A DNA stretch of 50,801 bases from CALAGJ01 sp964293305 (GCA_964293305.1 CAXYYO010000023.1:1-50801); one strand, 5' to 3'; shown: positions 41,105-50,801, numbered from the stretch's first letter. Numbers and translations: made by a program. Notes: a model not told the origin generated them from the sequence alone.

Positions 41105-42457
41105 ATGGGAAGAAAAATATTATTAGACAAAGTACACATACAAGGCATTCGTTCTTACGAAGTGTATCGAAGGGAAGGCGGCTATCGTAGTGTAGAAAAA
41201 GCACTCCGTACTATGAGCCCTGATGCCGTAGTGGAAGAGGTAAAGAAAAGTGGACTACGTGGACGTGGTGGTGCAGGATTTCCAACTGGTATGAAGTGGA
41301 GTTTTCTGGCAAAACCCGAAGGCATACCCCGCTATTTGGTAGTGAATGCAGATGAAAGTGAGCCTGGAACTTTTAAGGACAGATATCTTATGGAGTTTTT
41401 ACCCCATTTGCTTATAGAAGGTATTATAACTTCCTGTTTTGCTTTGGGTGCAAAAGTTTCATATATCTATATTAGAGGTGAGTATGCTTGGATTGTAGCT
41501 ATACTAGAGCAAGCAATTGAAGAAGCACGTCAAAATGGATGGTTAGGAGCAAATATTTTGGGTACCGGTTTTGACTGTGAAATATATGTGCAGCGTGGTG
41601 CAGGAGCTTATATCTGCGGAGAAGAAACTGCATTATTAGAAAGCCTTGAAGGCAAGAGAGGCAACCCACGCATCAAACCTCCATTTCCAGCGGTAAAAGG
41701 TTTATGGGATTCACCAACTGTTGTAAATAATGTAGAAACCATTGCCGCAATTGTACCTATCATCAATGAAGGTGGTGATGAGTATGCAAAAATTGGCGTT
41801 GGAAAATCAACGGGAACAAAACTAATATCCGCCTGCGGCAATATCAATAAGCCGGGTGTATTTGAAATAGATATGACCATTTCCGTAGAAGAATTTATTT
41901 TTAGTGATGAATACTGCGGAGGCATTCCCGGAGGGAAAAAATTAAAAGCATGTATTCCCGGAGGTTCATCTGTTCCTATTTTACCTGCAAACTTATTATT
42001 AAAAACAGCCAAGGGTGATACAAGAGTTATGAATTATGAAAGCCTATCAGATGGTGGTTTTGCCACAGGAAGTATGATGGGTAGTGGTGGTTTTATAGTG
42101 TTGGATGAAGACCAATGTGTGGTAAAAAACACCTATACATTGGCTCGCTTTTATCGCCATGAAAGTTGTGGTCAATGCAGCCCATGCAGGGAAGGCACAG
42201 GTTGGATGGAAAGAATATTATTAAATATAGATCAGGGTAAAGGGAAAATGAGCGACATAGATTTACTCTGGGATATACAAAGGAAAATAGAAGGTAATAC
42301 CATTTGCCCTTTGGGCGATGCGGCTGCTTGGCCGGTGGCTGCTGCTATCAGGCATTTCAGAGATGAATTTGAATGGCATATTCTTCATTCGGATGAATGT
42401 ACAAAAAGAAACTATGGATTAGCACATTATGCTGATCCAATTCACATACCGGCATAG
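41105..42457 (+). CDS. nuoF: NADH-quinone oxidoreductase subunit F
   Basis: 450 residues; binds FMN and NADH and carries cluster N3. FMN loop GRGGAGFPTGMKWSF, NADH-site GAGAYICGEETALLESLEG, and 4Fe-4S ligands in ESCGQCSPCREGT plus ICPLGD. Full length for the family. Confidence 0.97.
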   Translation: MGRKILLDKVHIQGIRSYEVYRREGGYRSVEKALRTMSPDAVVEEVKKSGLRGRGGAGFPTGMKWSFLAKPEGIPRYLVVNADESEPGTFKDRYLMEFLPHLLIEGIITSCFALGAKVSYIYIRGEYAWIVAILEQAIEEARQNGWLGANILGTGFDCEIYVQRGAGAYICGEETALLESLEGKRGNPRIKPPFPAVKGLWDSPTVVNNVETIAAIVPIINEGGDEYAKIGVGKSTGTKLISACGNINKPGVFEIDMTISVEEFIFSDEYCGGIPGGKKLKACIPGGSSVPILPANLLLKTAKGDTRVMNYESLSDGGFATGSMMGSGGFIVLDEDQCVVKNTYTLARFYRHESCGQCSPCREGTGWMERILLNIDQGKGKMSDIDLLWDIQRKIEGNTICPLGDAAAWPVAAAIRHFRDEFEWHILHSDECTKRNYGLAHYADPIHIPA

Positions 42458-42487
42458 CTTTTATTGCATTAATTTTGGCTTTTAATT

Positions 42488-43597
42488 ATGAGTGAACAAC
42501 AACTTTTTAAAGTAACAATCGATAACATCACGGTAGAAGTAGCACCGGGTACAACAATTCTTAATGCTGCCCGAAAAATTGGCGGGGACGTTACTCCTCC
42601 GGCTATGTGCTATTATAGCAAATTGAAAGATAGTGGTGGTAAATGCAGAACCTGCTTAGTAGAAGTAAGTAAAGGCAGTGAAAAAGACCCAAGGCCTATG
42701 CCAAAATTAGTGGCCAGTTGCCGCACAACTGTAATGGATGGAATGGAGGTAAAAAATATTACATCTCCTAGGGTAATAGATGCTAGAGCAGGTGTGGTTG
42801 AATTTTTATTGATCAATCACCCATTAGATTGTCCCATTTGCGATCAGGCTGGGGAATGTCATTTACAAGACCTTGGTTACGAACATGGCAAAGAAGGAAC
42901 CCGTTATGAATTTCAGCGACGCAGTTTTCATAAAGTAGATTTAGGAGAATATATACAACTGCACATGACACGCTGTATCCTTTGCTACCGTTGTGTTTTT
43001 ACCGCAGATCAACTTACAGATTCAAGAGAGCATGGTGTACTGGACCGGGGAGATCACGCTCAGATAGCCACCATGATTCAGAAAAATTTAAAAAATGATT
43101 TTATAGGGAATGTAATTGATGTATGCCCTGTAGGCGCACTTACTGATAAAACATTTCGTTTTAAAAACAGAGTATGGTTTACAAAACCCATGGATGCACA
43201 TAGAGATTGCTCTAAATGCTGTGGGGAAGTACAACTTTGGATGAGAGGGGATGAAGTATATCGTGTAACAGCAAGAAAAGATGAATGGGGTGAAGTAAAA
43301 GATAGCTCAAAAGGAAGTACAGGATGGATATGTAATGATTGTCGTTTTGATAAGAAACATGCAGCTGACTGGATTATAGAAAGACCTACCAATGTGTCCC
43401 GTCATTCTGTGATATCAGCAAATCATTATCAAAAATTAGAGCAGCCAAAAGAAACCATTACGGAAGTAATGAATGGTGTACAACCACGTCTTTTTATGAA
43501 TATACACGATATAAGTGAAGTGAATCAACAGGATGTGGAGTTGAGCTTAATAGATGGCCCAGCTACAGGTAAAGTATTTAATAAAAAGGCTGACTGA
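42488..43597 (+). CDS. nuoG: Short NuoG-type iron-sulfur subunit
   Basis: 369 residues, far shorter than the usual 700-900. Present: the 2Fe-2S ferredoxin-like domain (CYYSKLKDSGGKCRTCLVEV), the HxxxCxxC-type block CPICDQAGECHLQDLGYEHG, a 4Fe-4S pair (RCILCYRC ... DVCPVGAL), and the start of the molybdopterin-type 4Fe-4S domain (DCSKCCGEVQLWMRGDEVYRV). The large C-terminal domain is missing. The end is clean, and nuoH follows after 72 bp, so this looks like the native shortened form found in Bacteroidota rather than a truncation. Confidence 0.92.
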   Translation: MSEQQLFKVTIDNITVEVAPGTTILNAARKIGGDVTPPAMCYYSKLKDSGGKCRTCLVEVSKGSEKDPRPMPKLVASCRTTVMDGMEVKNITSPRVIDARAGVVEFLLINHPLDCPICDQAGECHLQDLGYEHGKEGTRYEFQRRSFHKVDLGEYIQLHMTRCILCYRCVFTADQLTDSREHGVLDRGDHAQIATMIQKNLKNDFIGNVIDVCPVGALTDKTFRFKNRVWFTKPMDAHRDCSKCCGEVQLWMRGDEVYRVTARKDEWGEVKDSSKGSTGWICNDCRFDKKHAADWIIERPTNVSRHSVISANHYQKLEQPKETITEVMNGVQPRLFMNIHDISEVNQQDVELSLIDGPATGKVFNKKAD

Positions 43598-43669
43598 TAA
43601 TAAGATAATTAACTACTATAAATAGTAATAATTAAAACATAACTTACCACATTAGAAGTAAAAAATAAA

Positions 43670-44722
43670 ATGACACTACTCACCATAGATTGGATGTTTT
43701 TATTGCAGAAGCTCATTCTCATTGCAGTTATCATTTCGGTATCATTGGTTATTGCTATGTATGCCACTTATGCGGAGAGAAAGATTGCGGCTATTATGCA
43801 AGATAGGCGTGGCCCCAATCGTGCCGGGCCTTTTGGTATTCTTCAGCCTTTGGCTGATGGATTAAAATTATTCTTCAAGGAAGAAATCATACCAAATAGT
43901 TCCAGTAAATTCTTATTCATTTTAGGACCCTCATTGGCAATGCTTACAGCCATGATGACTTGTGCAGTAATACCCTGGGGAAATAAACTTGAGTTTGGAG
44001 AAACAGCAGTTGCTTTACAGATTGCTGATATCAATATAGGAATGCTTTATGTATTTGCAATTGTAAGTTTGGGAGTGTATGGAATTATGATTGGAGGTTG
44101 GTCTTCCAACAATAAATTTTCTTTGCTTGCGGCACTACGCGGTGCCAGTCAAGTTATTAGTTATGAATTGGCAATGGGTCTTAGCTTAATTGCTTTGCTT
44201 ATGATGACAGGCAATTTGAGTTTGCGAACTATCGTAGATCAACAAATGGCTGATGGTAGTCTTTGGAATATCGCTTATCAACCCCTTGGTTTTTTAATAT
44301 TTTTTATATGTGCATTGGCCGAGTGTAATCGGGCTCCTTTTGATTTGCCGGAGGCAGAAAATGAATTAAACATGGGCTATCATCAGGAATATTCCTCTAT
44401 GAAGCTTGGTTTTTTTCTCTTTGCGGAATATATCAATATGTTTATAAGCAGCGCTATTATGGCAACCCTATTTTTTGGTGGTTATGATATTCCATTTCTG
44501 GATGAAAATACATTATCACCCAATCTTGCGGCCATATTGGGACTTGGCGCATTCATGACAAAAATTTTTATTTTTATTTTTATTTTTATGTGGATACGAT
44601 GGACATTGCCACGCTTTCGCTATGACCAGTTGATGGATTTAGGTTGGAAGAAATTAATACCACTTGCTTTGGCAAATATGCTAGTAACGGGTGCTGTTAT
44701 ACTCTGGCAATTGAAAGGATAG
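43670..44722 (+). CDS. nuoH: NADH-quinone oxidoreductase subunit H
   Basis: 350-residue membrane subunit at the quinone entrance. Typical blocks YAERKIAAIMQDRRGPNRAGP, LADGLKLFFKEE and ALAECNRAPFDLPEAENELNMGYHQEYSS with the conserved acidic residues, about eight spans. Full length. Confidence 0.96.
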   Translation: MTLLTIDWMFLLQKLILIAVIISVSLVIAMYATYAERKIAAIMQDRRGPNRAGPFGILQPLADGLKLFFKEEIIPNSSSKFLFILGPSLAMLTAMMTCAVIPWGNKLEFGETAVALQIADINIGMLYVFAIVSLGVYGIMIGGWSSNNKFSLLAALRGASQVISYELAMGLSLIALLMMTGNLSLRTIVDQQMADGSLWNIAYQPLGFLIFFICALAECNRAPFDLPEAENELNMGYHQEYSSMKLGFFLFAEYINMFISSAIMATLFFGGYDIPFLDENTLSPNLAAILGLGAFMTKIFIFIFIFMWIRWTLPRFRYDQLMDLGWKKLIPLALANMLVTGAVILWQLKG

Positions 44723-44793
44723 CATAAATATTGAAAGTAAAAACTTGGTATCAATAAAGTATAAAAATACATTTGCAAACGCATCATAAAACT

Positions 44794-45333
44794 ATGCAGG
44801 CATTAACAAACCGTTCCAGTTCAGTAGACCGTAAGCCAATGACATTCATTGAGCGGCTTTATTTGTGGAATGTTATAAAGGGTATGATGATAACTTTCAG
44901 TCATATCTTTAAAAAGAAAGCAACCATAAATTATCCGGAGCAAACACGCCCATTCAGCCCTGTATTCAGGGGTTTGCATGTGCTAAATAGAGACGAAGAA
45001 GGCAGGGAGCGATGCACAGCCTGTGGCCTCTGCGCTGTAGCATGTCCGGCAGAAGCCATTACGATGGAGGCAGCTGAGCGGGAAGCAGGAGAAGAGCTGC
45101 TATATAGGGAAGAAAAATATGCAGCCAAATATGAAATTAATATGCTGAGATGTATATTCTGTGGCCTCTGTGAAGAAGCATGCCCAAAAGATGCCATCTA
45201 TCTCAGCGAAACCTTTGCACCATCCAATTATACTCGCAAAGGATTTATATATAGTAAAGAAGAATTACTAATACCAAATCCAAAAACCGAAGCTAGTAAG
45301 CTGGCAGAAGCAAGAGGAAATACTTCAAACTAA
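44794..45333 (+). CDS. nuoI: NADH-quinone oxidoreductase subunit I
   Basis: 179 residues from ATG 44794; an in-frame TTG at 44773 is less likely. Two 4Fe-4S clusters (N6a, N6b): CTACGLCAVACPAEAI and CIFCGLCEEACPKDAI. It links the NADH module to NuoB. It lies 13 bp before nuoJ. Confidence 0.95.
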   Translation: MQALTNRSSSVDRKPMTFIERLYLWNVIKGMMITFSHIFKKKATINYPEQTRPFSPVFRGLHVLNRDEEGRERCTACGLCAVACPAEAITMEAAEREAGEELLYREEKYAAKYEINMLRCIFCGLCEEACPKDAIYLSETFAPSNYTRKGFIYSKEELLIPNPKTEASKLAEARGNTSN

Positions 45334-45346
45334 TTGCATAAAAAGA

Positions 45347-45850
45347 ATGGAACCAACCGAAATATTATTCTGGATTATTAGTGGCATAGCCATCTTTAGT
45401 GCACTCATGGTTTTGCTCAGCAAAAATCCAGTATATAGTGTGCTGTGGCTTATTTTGGTTTTCTTCTGTATTACCAATCACTATATTTTACTCAATGCAC
45501 AATTTCTTGCCATTGTAAATATGATTGTATATGCAGGAGCCATTATGGTGTTGTTCTTATTTGTAATCATGCTCATGAATCTAAACACCATTACAGAACC
45601 ACGTCGTACATTATGGATTAGACTGGCAGGGGTTGTTTCCGGAGGATTATTACTCACTGTTATTATATCTACTGTAAGAAGTGCCGTTGACTTGAACGAC
45701 AAAAAGGTTTTGATGAATACCGGAGATATTGGTCTAATTGAAAATTTAGGTAAGGTATTGTTTACCAGCTATGCTATACCTTTTGAAATAAGTAGTATTC
45801 TATTTCTGAGTGCAATGGTGGGAGCCGTTGTAATAGGTAAAAAAGAGTAA
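45347..45850 (+). CDS. nuoJ: NADH-quinone oxidoreductase subunit J
   Basis: 167-residue membrane protein with five predicted spans; signature VNMIVYAGAIMVLFLFVIML in the third span and a final SSILFLSAMVGAVVIGKKE. Part of the proton-channel core. Confidence 0.93.
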   Translation: MEPTEILFWIISGIAIFSALMVLLSKNPVYSVLWLILVFFCITNHYILLNAQFLAIVNMIVYAGAIMVLFLFVIMLMNLNTITEPRRTLWIRLAGVVSGGLLLTVIISTVRSAVDLNDKKVLMNTGDIGLIENLGKVLFTSYAIPFEISSILFLSAMVGAVVIGKKE

Positions 45851-45864
45851 TAATCATAGATTGG

Positions 45865-45887
45865 CAAAATTGCTTCAAAGCATTTTG
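45865..45887 (+). repeat. Hairpin in the nuoJ-nuoK gap
   Basis: CAAAAT(T)GCT-TCAA-AGCATTTTG, a 9-bp stem with one bulged base, in the 79-bp gap. It is followed by a short TCTTTTC stretch. Possibly a stability or partial termination element in the operon. Confidence 0.3.
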
Positions 45888-45929
45888 TCTTTTCATTAAA
45901 ACAAAAGAAACTAAAAGCGCAAATCGTCC

Positions 45930-46265
45930 ATGCCCATACAATATTATATTTTTTTAGCAGCAATACTCTTTAGTATAGGAGTAGTTGGTGTATTAATTCG
46001 GCGCAATGCCATAATTGTTTTTATGTGTATTGAGCTTATGCTCAATGCCGTTAACCTTTTAATGGTGGCATTTTCAAAAATGCATTATGCAGCGGCATTA
46101 ACAGCTGATGCAAAAACGGCTGTAGGTACAGATGCACAATTGTTTGTTTTTTTTATTATGGTGGTGGCTGCCGCCGAAGTAAGTGTTGGCCTTGCCATTA
46201 TCGTAATGATGTACAGAAGTGTACATTCAGTGGATATCAACTTTTTAAACAGACTTAAAAATTAA
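45930..46265 (+). CDS. nuoK: NADH-quinone oxidoreductase subunit K
   Basis: 111 residues, three spans, with the conserved Glu in CIELMLNAVNLLMVAFS and a second Glu in AAEVSVGLAIIV, both on the proton path. Slightly longer than usual because of a loop after MHYAAALTADAK. Confidence 0.95.
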   Translation: MPIQYYIFLAAILFSIGVVGVLIRRNAIIVFMCIELMLNAVNLLMVAFSKMHYAAALTADAKTAVGTDAQLFVFFIMVVAAAEVSVGLAIIVMMYRSVHSVDINFLNRLKN

Positions 46266-46338
46266 CTGAATCTTTTGTACCGCAATAGCAATAAAGTACA
46301 ATCCTATTTACAAACGAATTTTTAATACGAATCAATAA

Positions 46339-48246
46339 ATGAATATAGCATACCTGGTCCCATTGTTTCCTTTGCTAGGCTTCCTGCTCAACGGATTATT
46401 TCGCAATCATTTGAGCAAAGGACTGTCTGGTATTATTGGCAGTGGTGCTGTTTTAATTTCTTTTATACTTAGCATTATCATTTTTGTAAATATTAAAGAT
46501 GCTAGCACATCAGTAGAGCCATTGTTTACGTTTTTACACACTACCGCATTTGATATAGCATTCGCTTTTAAAACTGATGAACTTACTGCTTTATTCCTAT
46601 TGATCATAACCGGTATAGGTTTCCTTATACACTTATATTCTACTTCTTATATGCATGAGGAAGCTGCTCCTCACTTTGCTCGATACTTTGCTTACCTCAA
46701 CCTCTTTGTTTTCTCAATGCTTCTATTAGTAATGGGAGGAAATTTTGTGGTGATGTTTATGGGATGGGAAGGTGTAGGTCTTTGCTCCTATTTATTGATT
46801 GGATATTGGTTTAAAAATGATAATTATAACTACGCTGCAAGAAAAGCATTTGTAATGAATAGGATTGGTGATCTTGCATTTTTACTCGCCATATTCTGGA
46901 TGCTTCAGAAAATAGGCTCTGCTGATTATGATATTGTATTTGCTAATCTACAAAATTTATCAGCTACTGATATTACAGGAATCACATTGCTACTCTTTGT
47001 AGGTGCAATGGGAAAAAGTGCACAGATACCTTTATATACTTGGCTTCCTGATGCTATGGCCGGTCCTACTCCCGTTTCAGCATTGATACATGCCGCTACC
47101 ATGGTTACTGCAGGAGTATATATGATAGCACGCAGTCATGCATTATTTAGCATGAGTGAAACTACAATGAATATAATAGCAATAGTTGGTTTATCTACAG
47201 CTGTGCTAGCAGCCACCATTGCACTTTATCAAAATGATATTAAAAAAGTATTGGCTTATTCCACGGTTAGCCAATTGGGATTTATGTTTCTAGCACTGGG
47301 TGTTGGCGCATACACTACTGGTGTATTTCATGTAATGACACATGCATTCTTTAAAGCCCTATTATTTCTTGGTGCCGGCTCAGTTATACATGCTATGGGT
47401 GGTGAACAAGACATCCTAAATATGGGTGGATTGAGGAAGAAAATACCTATTACCTATTTTACGTTTTTAGCGGGTGTACTTGCCATAGTCGGTTTTCCTT
47501 TTACTTCCGGCTTTATATCAAAAGATGAAATTTTGCTTGCAGTGTATGAGCACAGTCCACTTATGTTTTGGATAGCTTCTGCCACTGCTGTACTCACTGT
47601 TATATATATGTTTAGGCTCTTGGTTTTGGTATTCTTTGGTAAATTCAGGGGCACACAGGAGCAGGAACATCATGTACATGAATCACCTTGGGCCATGACA
47701 TTGCCCTTAATTATTCTTGCAGTGTTATCCCTAGTTGGAGGATTGATACAACTGCCACATGCATTTGGTGGTCATGACTACCTAAATGAGTTTCTGGGTG
47801 GTGCAGGCATTCCCGCTATTAAGCATGATAGTGAAGAAGCTACTACAAAAGAATATTATCTACTTATAGCTACAGCCGCCGGTCTTGCCATCGTTTGGTT
47901 TATGGTTGTAAGAGCCTTTACCAAAGATGGTATAAATGGCGTGTATGACGGGTTCAAAAAAGTACTTGCCAATAAATGGTATATAGATGAATTGTATGAT
48001 TTAATATTTACAAAACCTATCCTTGCTATTGGTTCCTTTTTTAAGAATATTATTGAAAAATCCGGAATTGATGGTATGGTAAATGGCGTGGGAACTTTGG
48101 TGCAATATTCCTCCAGAAAAGTGAGATTATTGCAAAGTGGTAAAACGGGTAGTTATATTTTAATGATGGTTGTATCACTCTGCATCCTGTTTATGTTGTT
48201 CTGGAATCAAACCATAATTGTTAGCTTCTTTAATAAAATATTTTAA
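46339..48246 (+). CDS. nuoL: NADH-quinone oxidoreductase subunit L
   Basis: 635-residue antiporter-like subunit, the outermost proton pump. MGWEGVGLCSYLLIGYW (conserved Glu), SAQIPLYTWLPDAMAGPTPVSALIHAATMV, KKVLAYSTVSQLG and the C-terminal lateral helix region (NKWYIDELYDLIFTKP) are visible. Stop and nuoM start overlap (TAATG). Confidence 0.97.
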   Translation: MNIAYLVPLFPLLGFLLNGLFRNHLSKGLSGIIGSGAVLISFILSIIIFVNIKDASTSVEPLFTFLHTTAFDIAFAFKTDELTALFLLIITGIGFLIHLYSTSYMHEEAAPHFARYFAYLNLFVFSMLLLVMGGNFVVMFMGWEGVGLCSYLLIGYWFKNDNYNYAARKAFVMNRIGDLAFLLAIFWMLQKIGSADYDIVFANLQNLSATDITGITLLLFVGAMGKSAQIPLYTWLPDAMAGPTPVSALIHAATMVTAGVYMIARSHALFSMSETTMNIIAIVGLSTAVLAATIALYQNDIKKVLAYSTVSQLGFMFLALGVGAYTTGVFHVMTHAFFKALLFLGAGSVIHAMGGEQDILNMGGLRKKIPITYFTFLAGVLAIVGFPFTSGFISKDEILLAVYEHSPLMFWIASATAVLTVIYMFRLLVLVFFGKFRGTQEQEHHVHESPWAMTLPLIILAVLSLVGGLIQLPHAFGGHDYLNEFLGGAGIPAIKHDSEEATTKEYYLLIATAAGLAIVWFMVVRAFTKDGINGVYDGFKKVLANKWYIDELYDLIFTKPILAIGSFFKNIIEKSGIDGMVNGVGTLVQYSSRKVRLLQSGKTGSYILMMVVSLCILFMLFWNQTIIVSFFNKIF

Positions 48247-49688
48247 TGATCGCATTATTACTGATACTTATTCCAGTTTGTACGGGCATATTATCCTTAT
48301 TATTCAAGGGAAACAATGCCAAATGGGTTGGTATGTTTGGAGCAATATCAACTCTTGCCATTGCATTAGTTGGTACTTATACAACTGATACTCAATTGCT
48401 CAGTTTTGATAGCACTTGGATGCCGGACTTAGGTAGCCGTTTTAGTATCGCATTTGATGGCATGAATAAGATGTTATGTCTCCTTACTGCCATAGCATTA
48501 CCAATTATATTTTCAGCCACTTGGCATCAATCAGAATCAAATCAGAAAAATTATCATGGATTGATGCTGCTTACTCAGGCCGGCCTTATGGGTGTGTTTC
48601 TCTCCATGGACTGTTTGTTATTTTATTTCTTTTGGGAATTGGCACTTATTCCAGCTTATTTTTTGTGTTCATTAGCCGGAGGCGAAAAAAGAATAAAAAC
48701 TGTTTTCAAATTTTTTGTCTATACCTTTTTAGGTTCTCTCCTATTGCTCATAGGCATTTTGATCATTTACTTTAAAGGAGGAGATCATTCGTTTGCTTGG
48801 GAAAGTATGAAGCAGGTAAAACTTACAAATGCTGAACAATCATTTGTATTCTGGATGTTCTTTATTGCATTTGCCATAAAGATGCCCATATTTCCTTTTC
48901 ATACCTGGCAGCCTGATACGTATGAACAATCACCTACAGGTGTAACCATGTTACTGAGTGGTGTGATGGTAAAAATGGGTTTGTTTGCTCTCATAAGATG
49001 GTTATTACCATTAATGCCTGAAGCTTCAAAATATTTTGCAAATGCCATCATCATTATGAGTATTGTGGGTATGATTTATGCATCGTTGATTGCCATAAAA
49101 CAGGATGATCTTAAAAGATTGATTGCTTATTCATCCATCGCACATATTGGTCTCATGTGCGCAACTATATTCACCCATCAGAGCATCGGTATGCAGGGTG
49201 TTATGATTCAACTTTTTAATCATGGAGTAAATGTGATTGGATTATGGATTGTGGCATACGCCATAGAGCAAAGTACCGGCACTCGTAAAATGAGCGAACT
49301 GGGTGGACTTGCAAAAAAAGCCCCTACCCTTGCTATTCTTTTAGTCATTATGGCTTTGGCTAATATTGGTATACCACTTACCAATGCCTTTGCAGGCGAA
49401 TTCCTAATGTTTAATGGTTTATTCAGATATAATATATGGATGGCGGCAGTAGCTGGTGTAAGTATTATATTGGCAGCTGTTTATACATTATGGATGGTAC
49501 AAAAGATTTTTTATGGTGAAGAAAAACCTGCTACAGCTTTTGTAGGTGATGCAGGTATAGAAATAAAATTACCTTTAATAATACTTGCAGTGGTTATTGT
49601 ATTTTTTGGTTTCTATCCCCAACCAATGCTGGACCTTACAGCAGATACGGTAACAAAACTATTTACAACAGTAACCGCTAAACAATAA
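48246..49688 (+). CDS. nuoM: NADH-quinone oxidoreductase subunit M
   Basis: 480-residue antiporter-like proton pump. FYFFWELALIPAYFLCSLAGG with the conserved Glu, FPFHTWQPDTYEQSPTGVTMLLSGVMVKMG with conserved Lys, and LKRLIAYSSIAHIG. Translationally coupled to nuoL, and nuoN follows after 15 bp. Confidence 0.97.
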   Translation: MIALLLILIPVCTGILSLLFKGNNAKWVGMFGAISTLAIALVGTYTTDTQLLSFDSTWMPDLGSRFSIAFDGMNKMLCLLTAIALPIIFSATWHQSESNQKNYHGLMLLTQAGLMGVFLSMDCLLFYFFWELALIPAYFLCSLAGGEKRIKTVFKFFVYTFLGSLLLLIGILIIYFKGGDHSFAWESMKQVKLTNAEQSFVFWMFFIAFAIKMPIFPFHTWQPDTYEQSPTGVTMLLSGVMVKMGLFALIRWLLPLMPEASKYFANAIIIMSIVGMIYASLIAIKQDDLKRLIAYSSIAHIGLMCATIFTHQSIGMQGVMIQLFNHGVNVIGLWIVAYAIEQSTGTRKMSELGGLAKKAPTLAILLVIMALANIGIPLTNAFAGEFLMFNGLFRYNIWMAAVAGVSIILAAVYTLWMVQKIFYGEEKPATAFVGDAGIEIKLPLIILAVVIVFFGFYPQPMLDLTADTVTKLFTTVTAKQ

Positions 49689-49703
49689 AAGGCAGAAGAG
49701 AAT

Positions 49704-50801
49704 ATGAATGCAATAATAGTATCAGCAGCATGTGGCATCCTGATGATGTTTGGAAGTATATGGATTGGCAATAAAAATTTGTATCGCTTTATAGCTGCTG
49801 CAGGGTTGCTATTTACTTTGGTTGCTAACTGGATGGATATGAACGGAAATGCGTTCTTTCAAATACCTTCAAATGGTATGTTTGTTTATACCCATATCAG
49901 TTATTTTTTTAATGCCATCTTAATAGCTGCTACTCTTGTATATGTTCTTATCAGTGGCGATGAAATAACCAAACAAGGTGCTTATCCTGCTGAATATTTT
50001 TCGCTGATATTTTTTGTTTTGAGTGGTGTTAGCATACTCATGTTTTATAATAATATGCTGATGCTTTTTCTGGGCATTGAAATAATGTCTATCCCACTTT
50101 ATATTCTTACCGGTGCAGATAAACGTAATTTGAAAAGTAATGAAGCCAGTTTGAAATATTTTTTAATGGGAGCATTTAGTACGGGAATTATGCTTATGGG
50201 CATTGCATTAATATATGGAGGTACAGGGAGTTTTGCCATTGATATAAAAAGGGCAGGTTCTGCAGTGCCGGGTTTTTATAACGGAACTAGTTTTTTAGAA
50301 ATTACAGGTCTCTTGTTTTTATTTGCTAGTATGTGCTTTAAAGTATCAGCTGCGCCTTTTCATTTCTGGACTCCGGATGTATATGATGGTGCTCCTTCAG
50401 TGTTTACTTCCTTTATGGCTACCATAGTAAAAGCTGCTGGCTTTTATGCATTCTTTCGTTTAGTAGAAGTACGTATGGCACAAACAGCTACATCGGTAGA
50501 CTGGAAACTAATCATTTCTTTTATAATTCTGGCAACATTATTTTTTGGAAATATTACGGCAGAATTTCAACAAAGCGTAAAAAGAATGTTGTCCTATTCA
50601 AGCATAGCACAGGCAGGCTTTATGTTATTTGCACTGTTTGCCATGAATGATTTGGCTCGTCAAGGTTTGATGCTTTATACAGTAGCATATAGTTTAAGTA
50701 CCATCGGCATTTTTGCCATCATGACTAAAATGAAAGATTATAGTATTGATGGGTACAACGGATTAGCCAAAACACATCCTGCTTTAGCTGGTACAAATAC
50801 A
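49704..50801 (+). CDS. nuoN: NADH-quinone oxidoreductase subunit N (partial, runs off the window)
   Basis: 366 codons remain open to the window edge, so the C-terminal part is missing. Start ATG 49704 after an AGAAGAG ribosome site. The sequence begins MNAIIVSAACGILMMFGS and contains MLFLGIEIMSIPLYIL with the conserved Glu, ASLKYFLMGAFSTGIML, FHFWTPDVYDGAPS and VKRMLSYSSIAQAG. Third antiporter-like pump and last gene of the usual operon order. Confidence 0.94.
   Translation, partial: MNAIIVSAACGILMMFGSIWIGNKNLYRFIAAAGLLFTLVANWMDMNGNAFFQIPSNGMFVYTHISYFFNAILIAATLVYVLISGDEITKQGAYPAEYFSLIFFVLSGVSILMFYNNMLMLFLGIEIMSIPLYILTGADKRNLKSNEASLKYFLMGAFSTGIMLMGIALIYGGTGSFAIDIKRAGSAVPGFYNGTSFLEITGLLFLFASMCFKVSAAPFHFWTPDVYDGAPSVFTSFMATIVKAAGFYAFFRLVEVRMAQTATSVDWKLIISFIILATLFFGNITAEFQQSVKRMLSYSSIAQAGFMLFALFAMNDLARQGLMLYTVAYSLSTIGIFAIMTKMKDYSIDGYNGLAKTHPALAGTNT

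Noticed and set aside
43614..43627. TACTAT-AA-ATAGTA palindrome in the nuoG-nuoH gap
   Set aside because: Short, entirely AT-rich apart from two pairs, with a 2-base loop; expected by chance.
1..50801. CRISPR array, tRNA or rRNA genes
   Set aside because: No regularly spaced direct repeats and no tRNA cloverleaf or rRNA-like stretch was seen; the paired repeats at 344-463 are a single tandem pair within a palindrome.

Overview
The window looks like a chromosomal segment of a Bacteroidota bacterium, most likely from the Chitinophagaceae/Chitinophagales. The support is AT-rich DNA, a type IX secretion sorting domain, a GldH gliding lipoprotein, the DUF1800/DUF1501 pair, a short NuoG without its large C-terminal domain, and promoters of the Bacteroidota type (TTTG, then TAnnTTTG). 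The placement is inferred from gene content; no 16S gene is present.

Bases 1-5450 are accessory DNA. Two gene units lie side by side, each bounded by its own inward-facing inverted repeat beginning GTTA. The first (50-343) carries a 75-residue orphan gene. The second (464-3413) carries a complete type II restriction-modification operon (controller, endonuclease, cytosine-C5 methyltransferase). A 120-bp palindromic spacer resembling an integron attC site lies between them, and a second large nested hairpin lies inside the right edge of the second unit. A tyrosine recombinase without the integron-integrase insertion follows at once. Together they look like an integron-like cassette array run by a non-IntI recombinase, the most interesting feature of the window. 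Beyond it are a frameshifted IS5-like transposase remnant, one copy of a dispersed IS-end-like repeat and a structured GC-rich repeat.

Bases 5466-36740 are core genome with short operons: a secreted T9SS/DUF1800/DUF1501 operon; a SAM methyltransferase; thyA-folA; a decayed LamG-domain gene with its terminator; a TylF-type methyltransferase; an Rrf2 regulator; an exported hydrolase; polyprenyl synthase with a DinB-like protein; an aminotransferase; a FabH-like ketoacyl synthase; an oxidoreductase; exbB-exbD; prmC; ribD-yigZ; gyrA with a TPR gene; a metallophosphoesterase; yicC-gldH; a YdeI-like protein; an epimerase; an Ntn asparaginase; and a response regulator.

Bases 37038-50801 hold the complex I operon nuoA-nuoN, all on the + strand, with nuoN running off the window. 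It is canonical except for the truncated nuoG and a small secreted NTF2/DUF4440-like gene between nuoE and nuoF, which has hairpins on both sides and one over its start codon. Complex I supplies the proton gradient; ExbB/ExbD use such gradients for outer-membrane transport, and ThyA/FolA/GyrA/PrmC/RibD are housekeeping functions.
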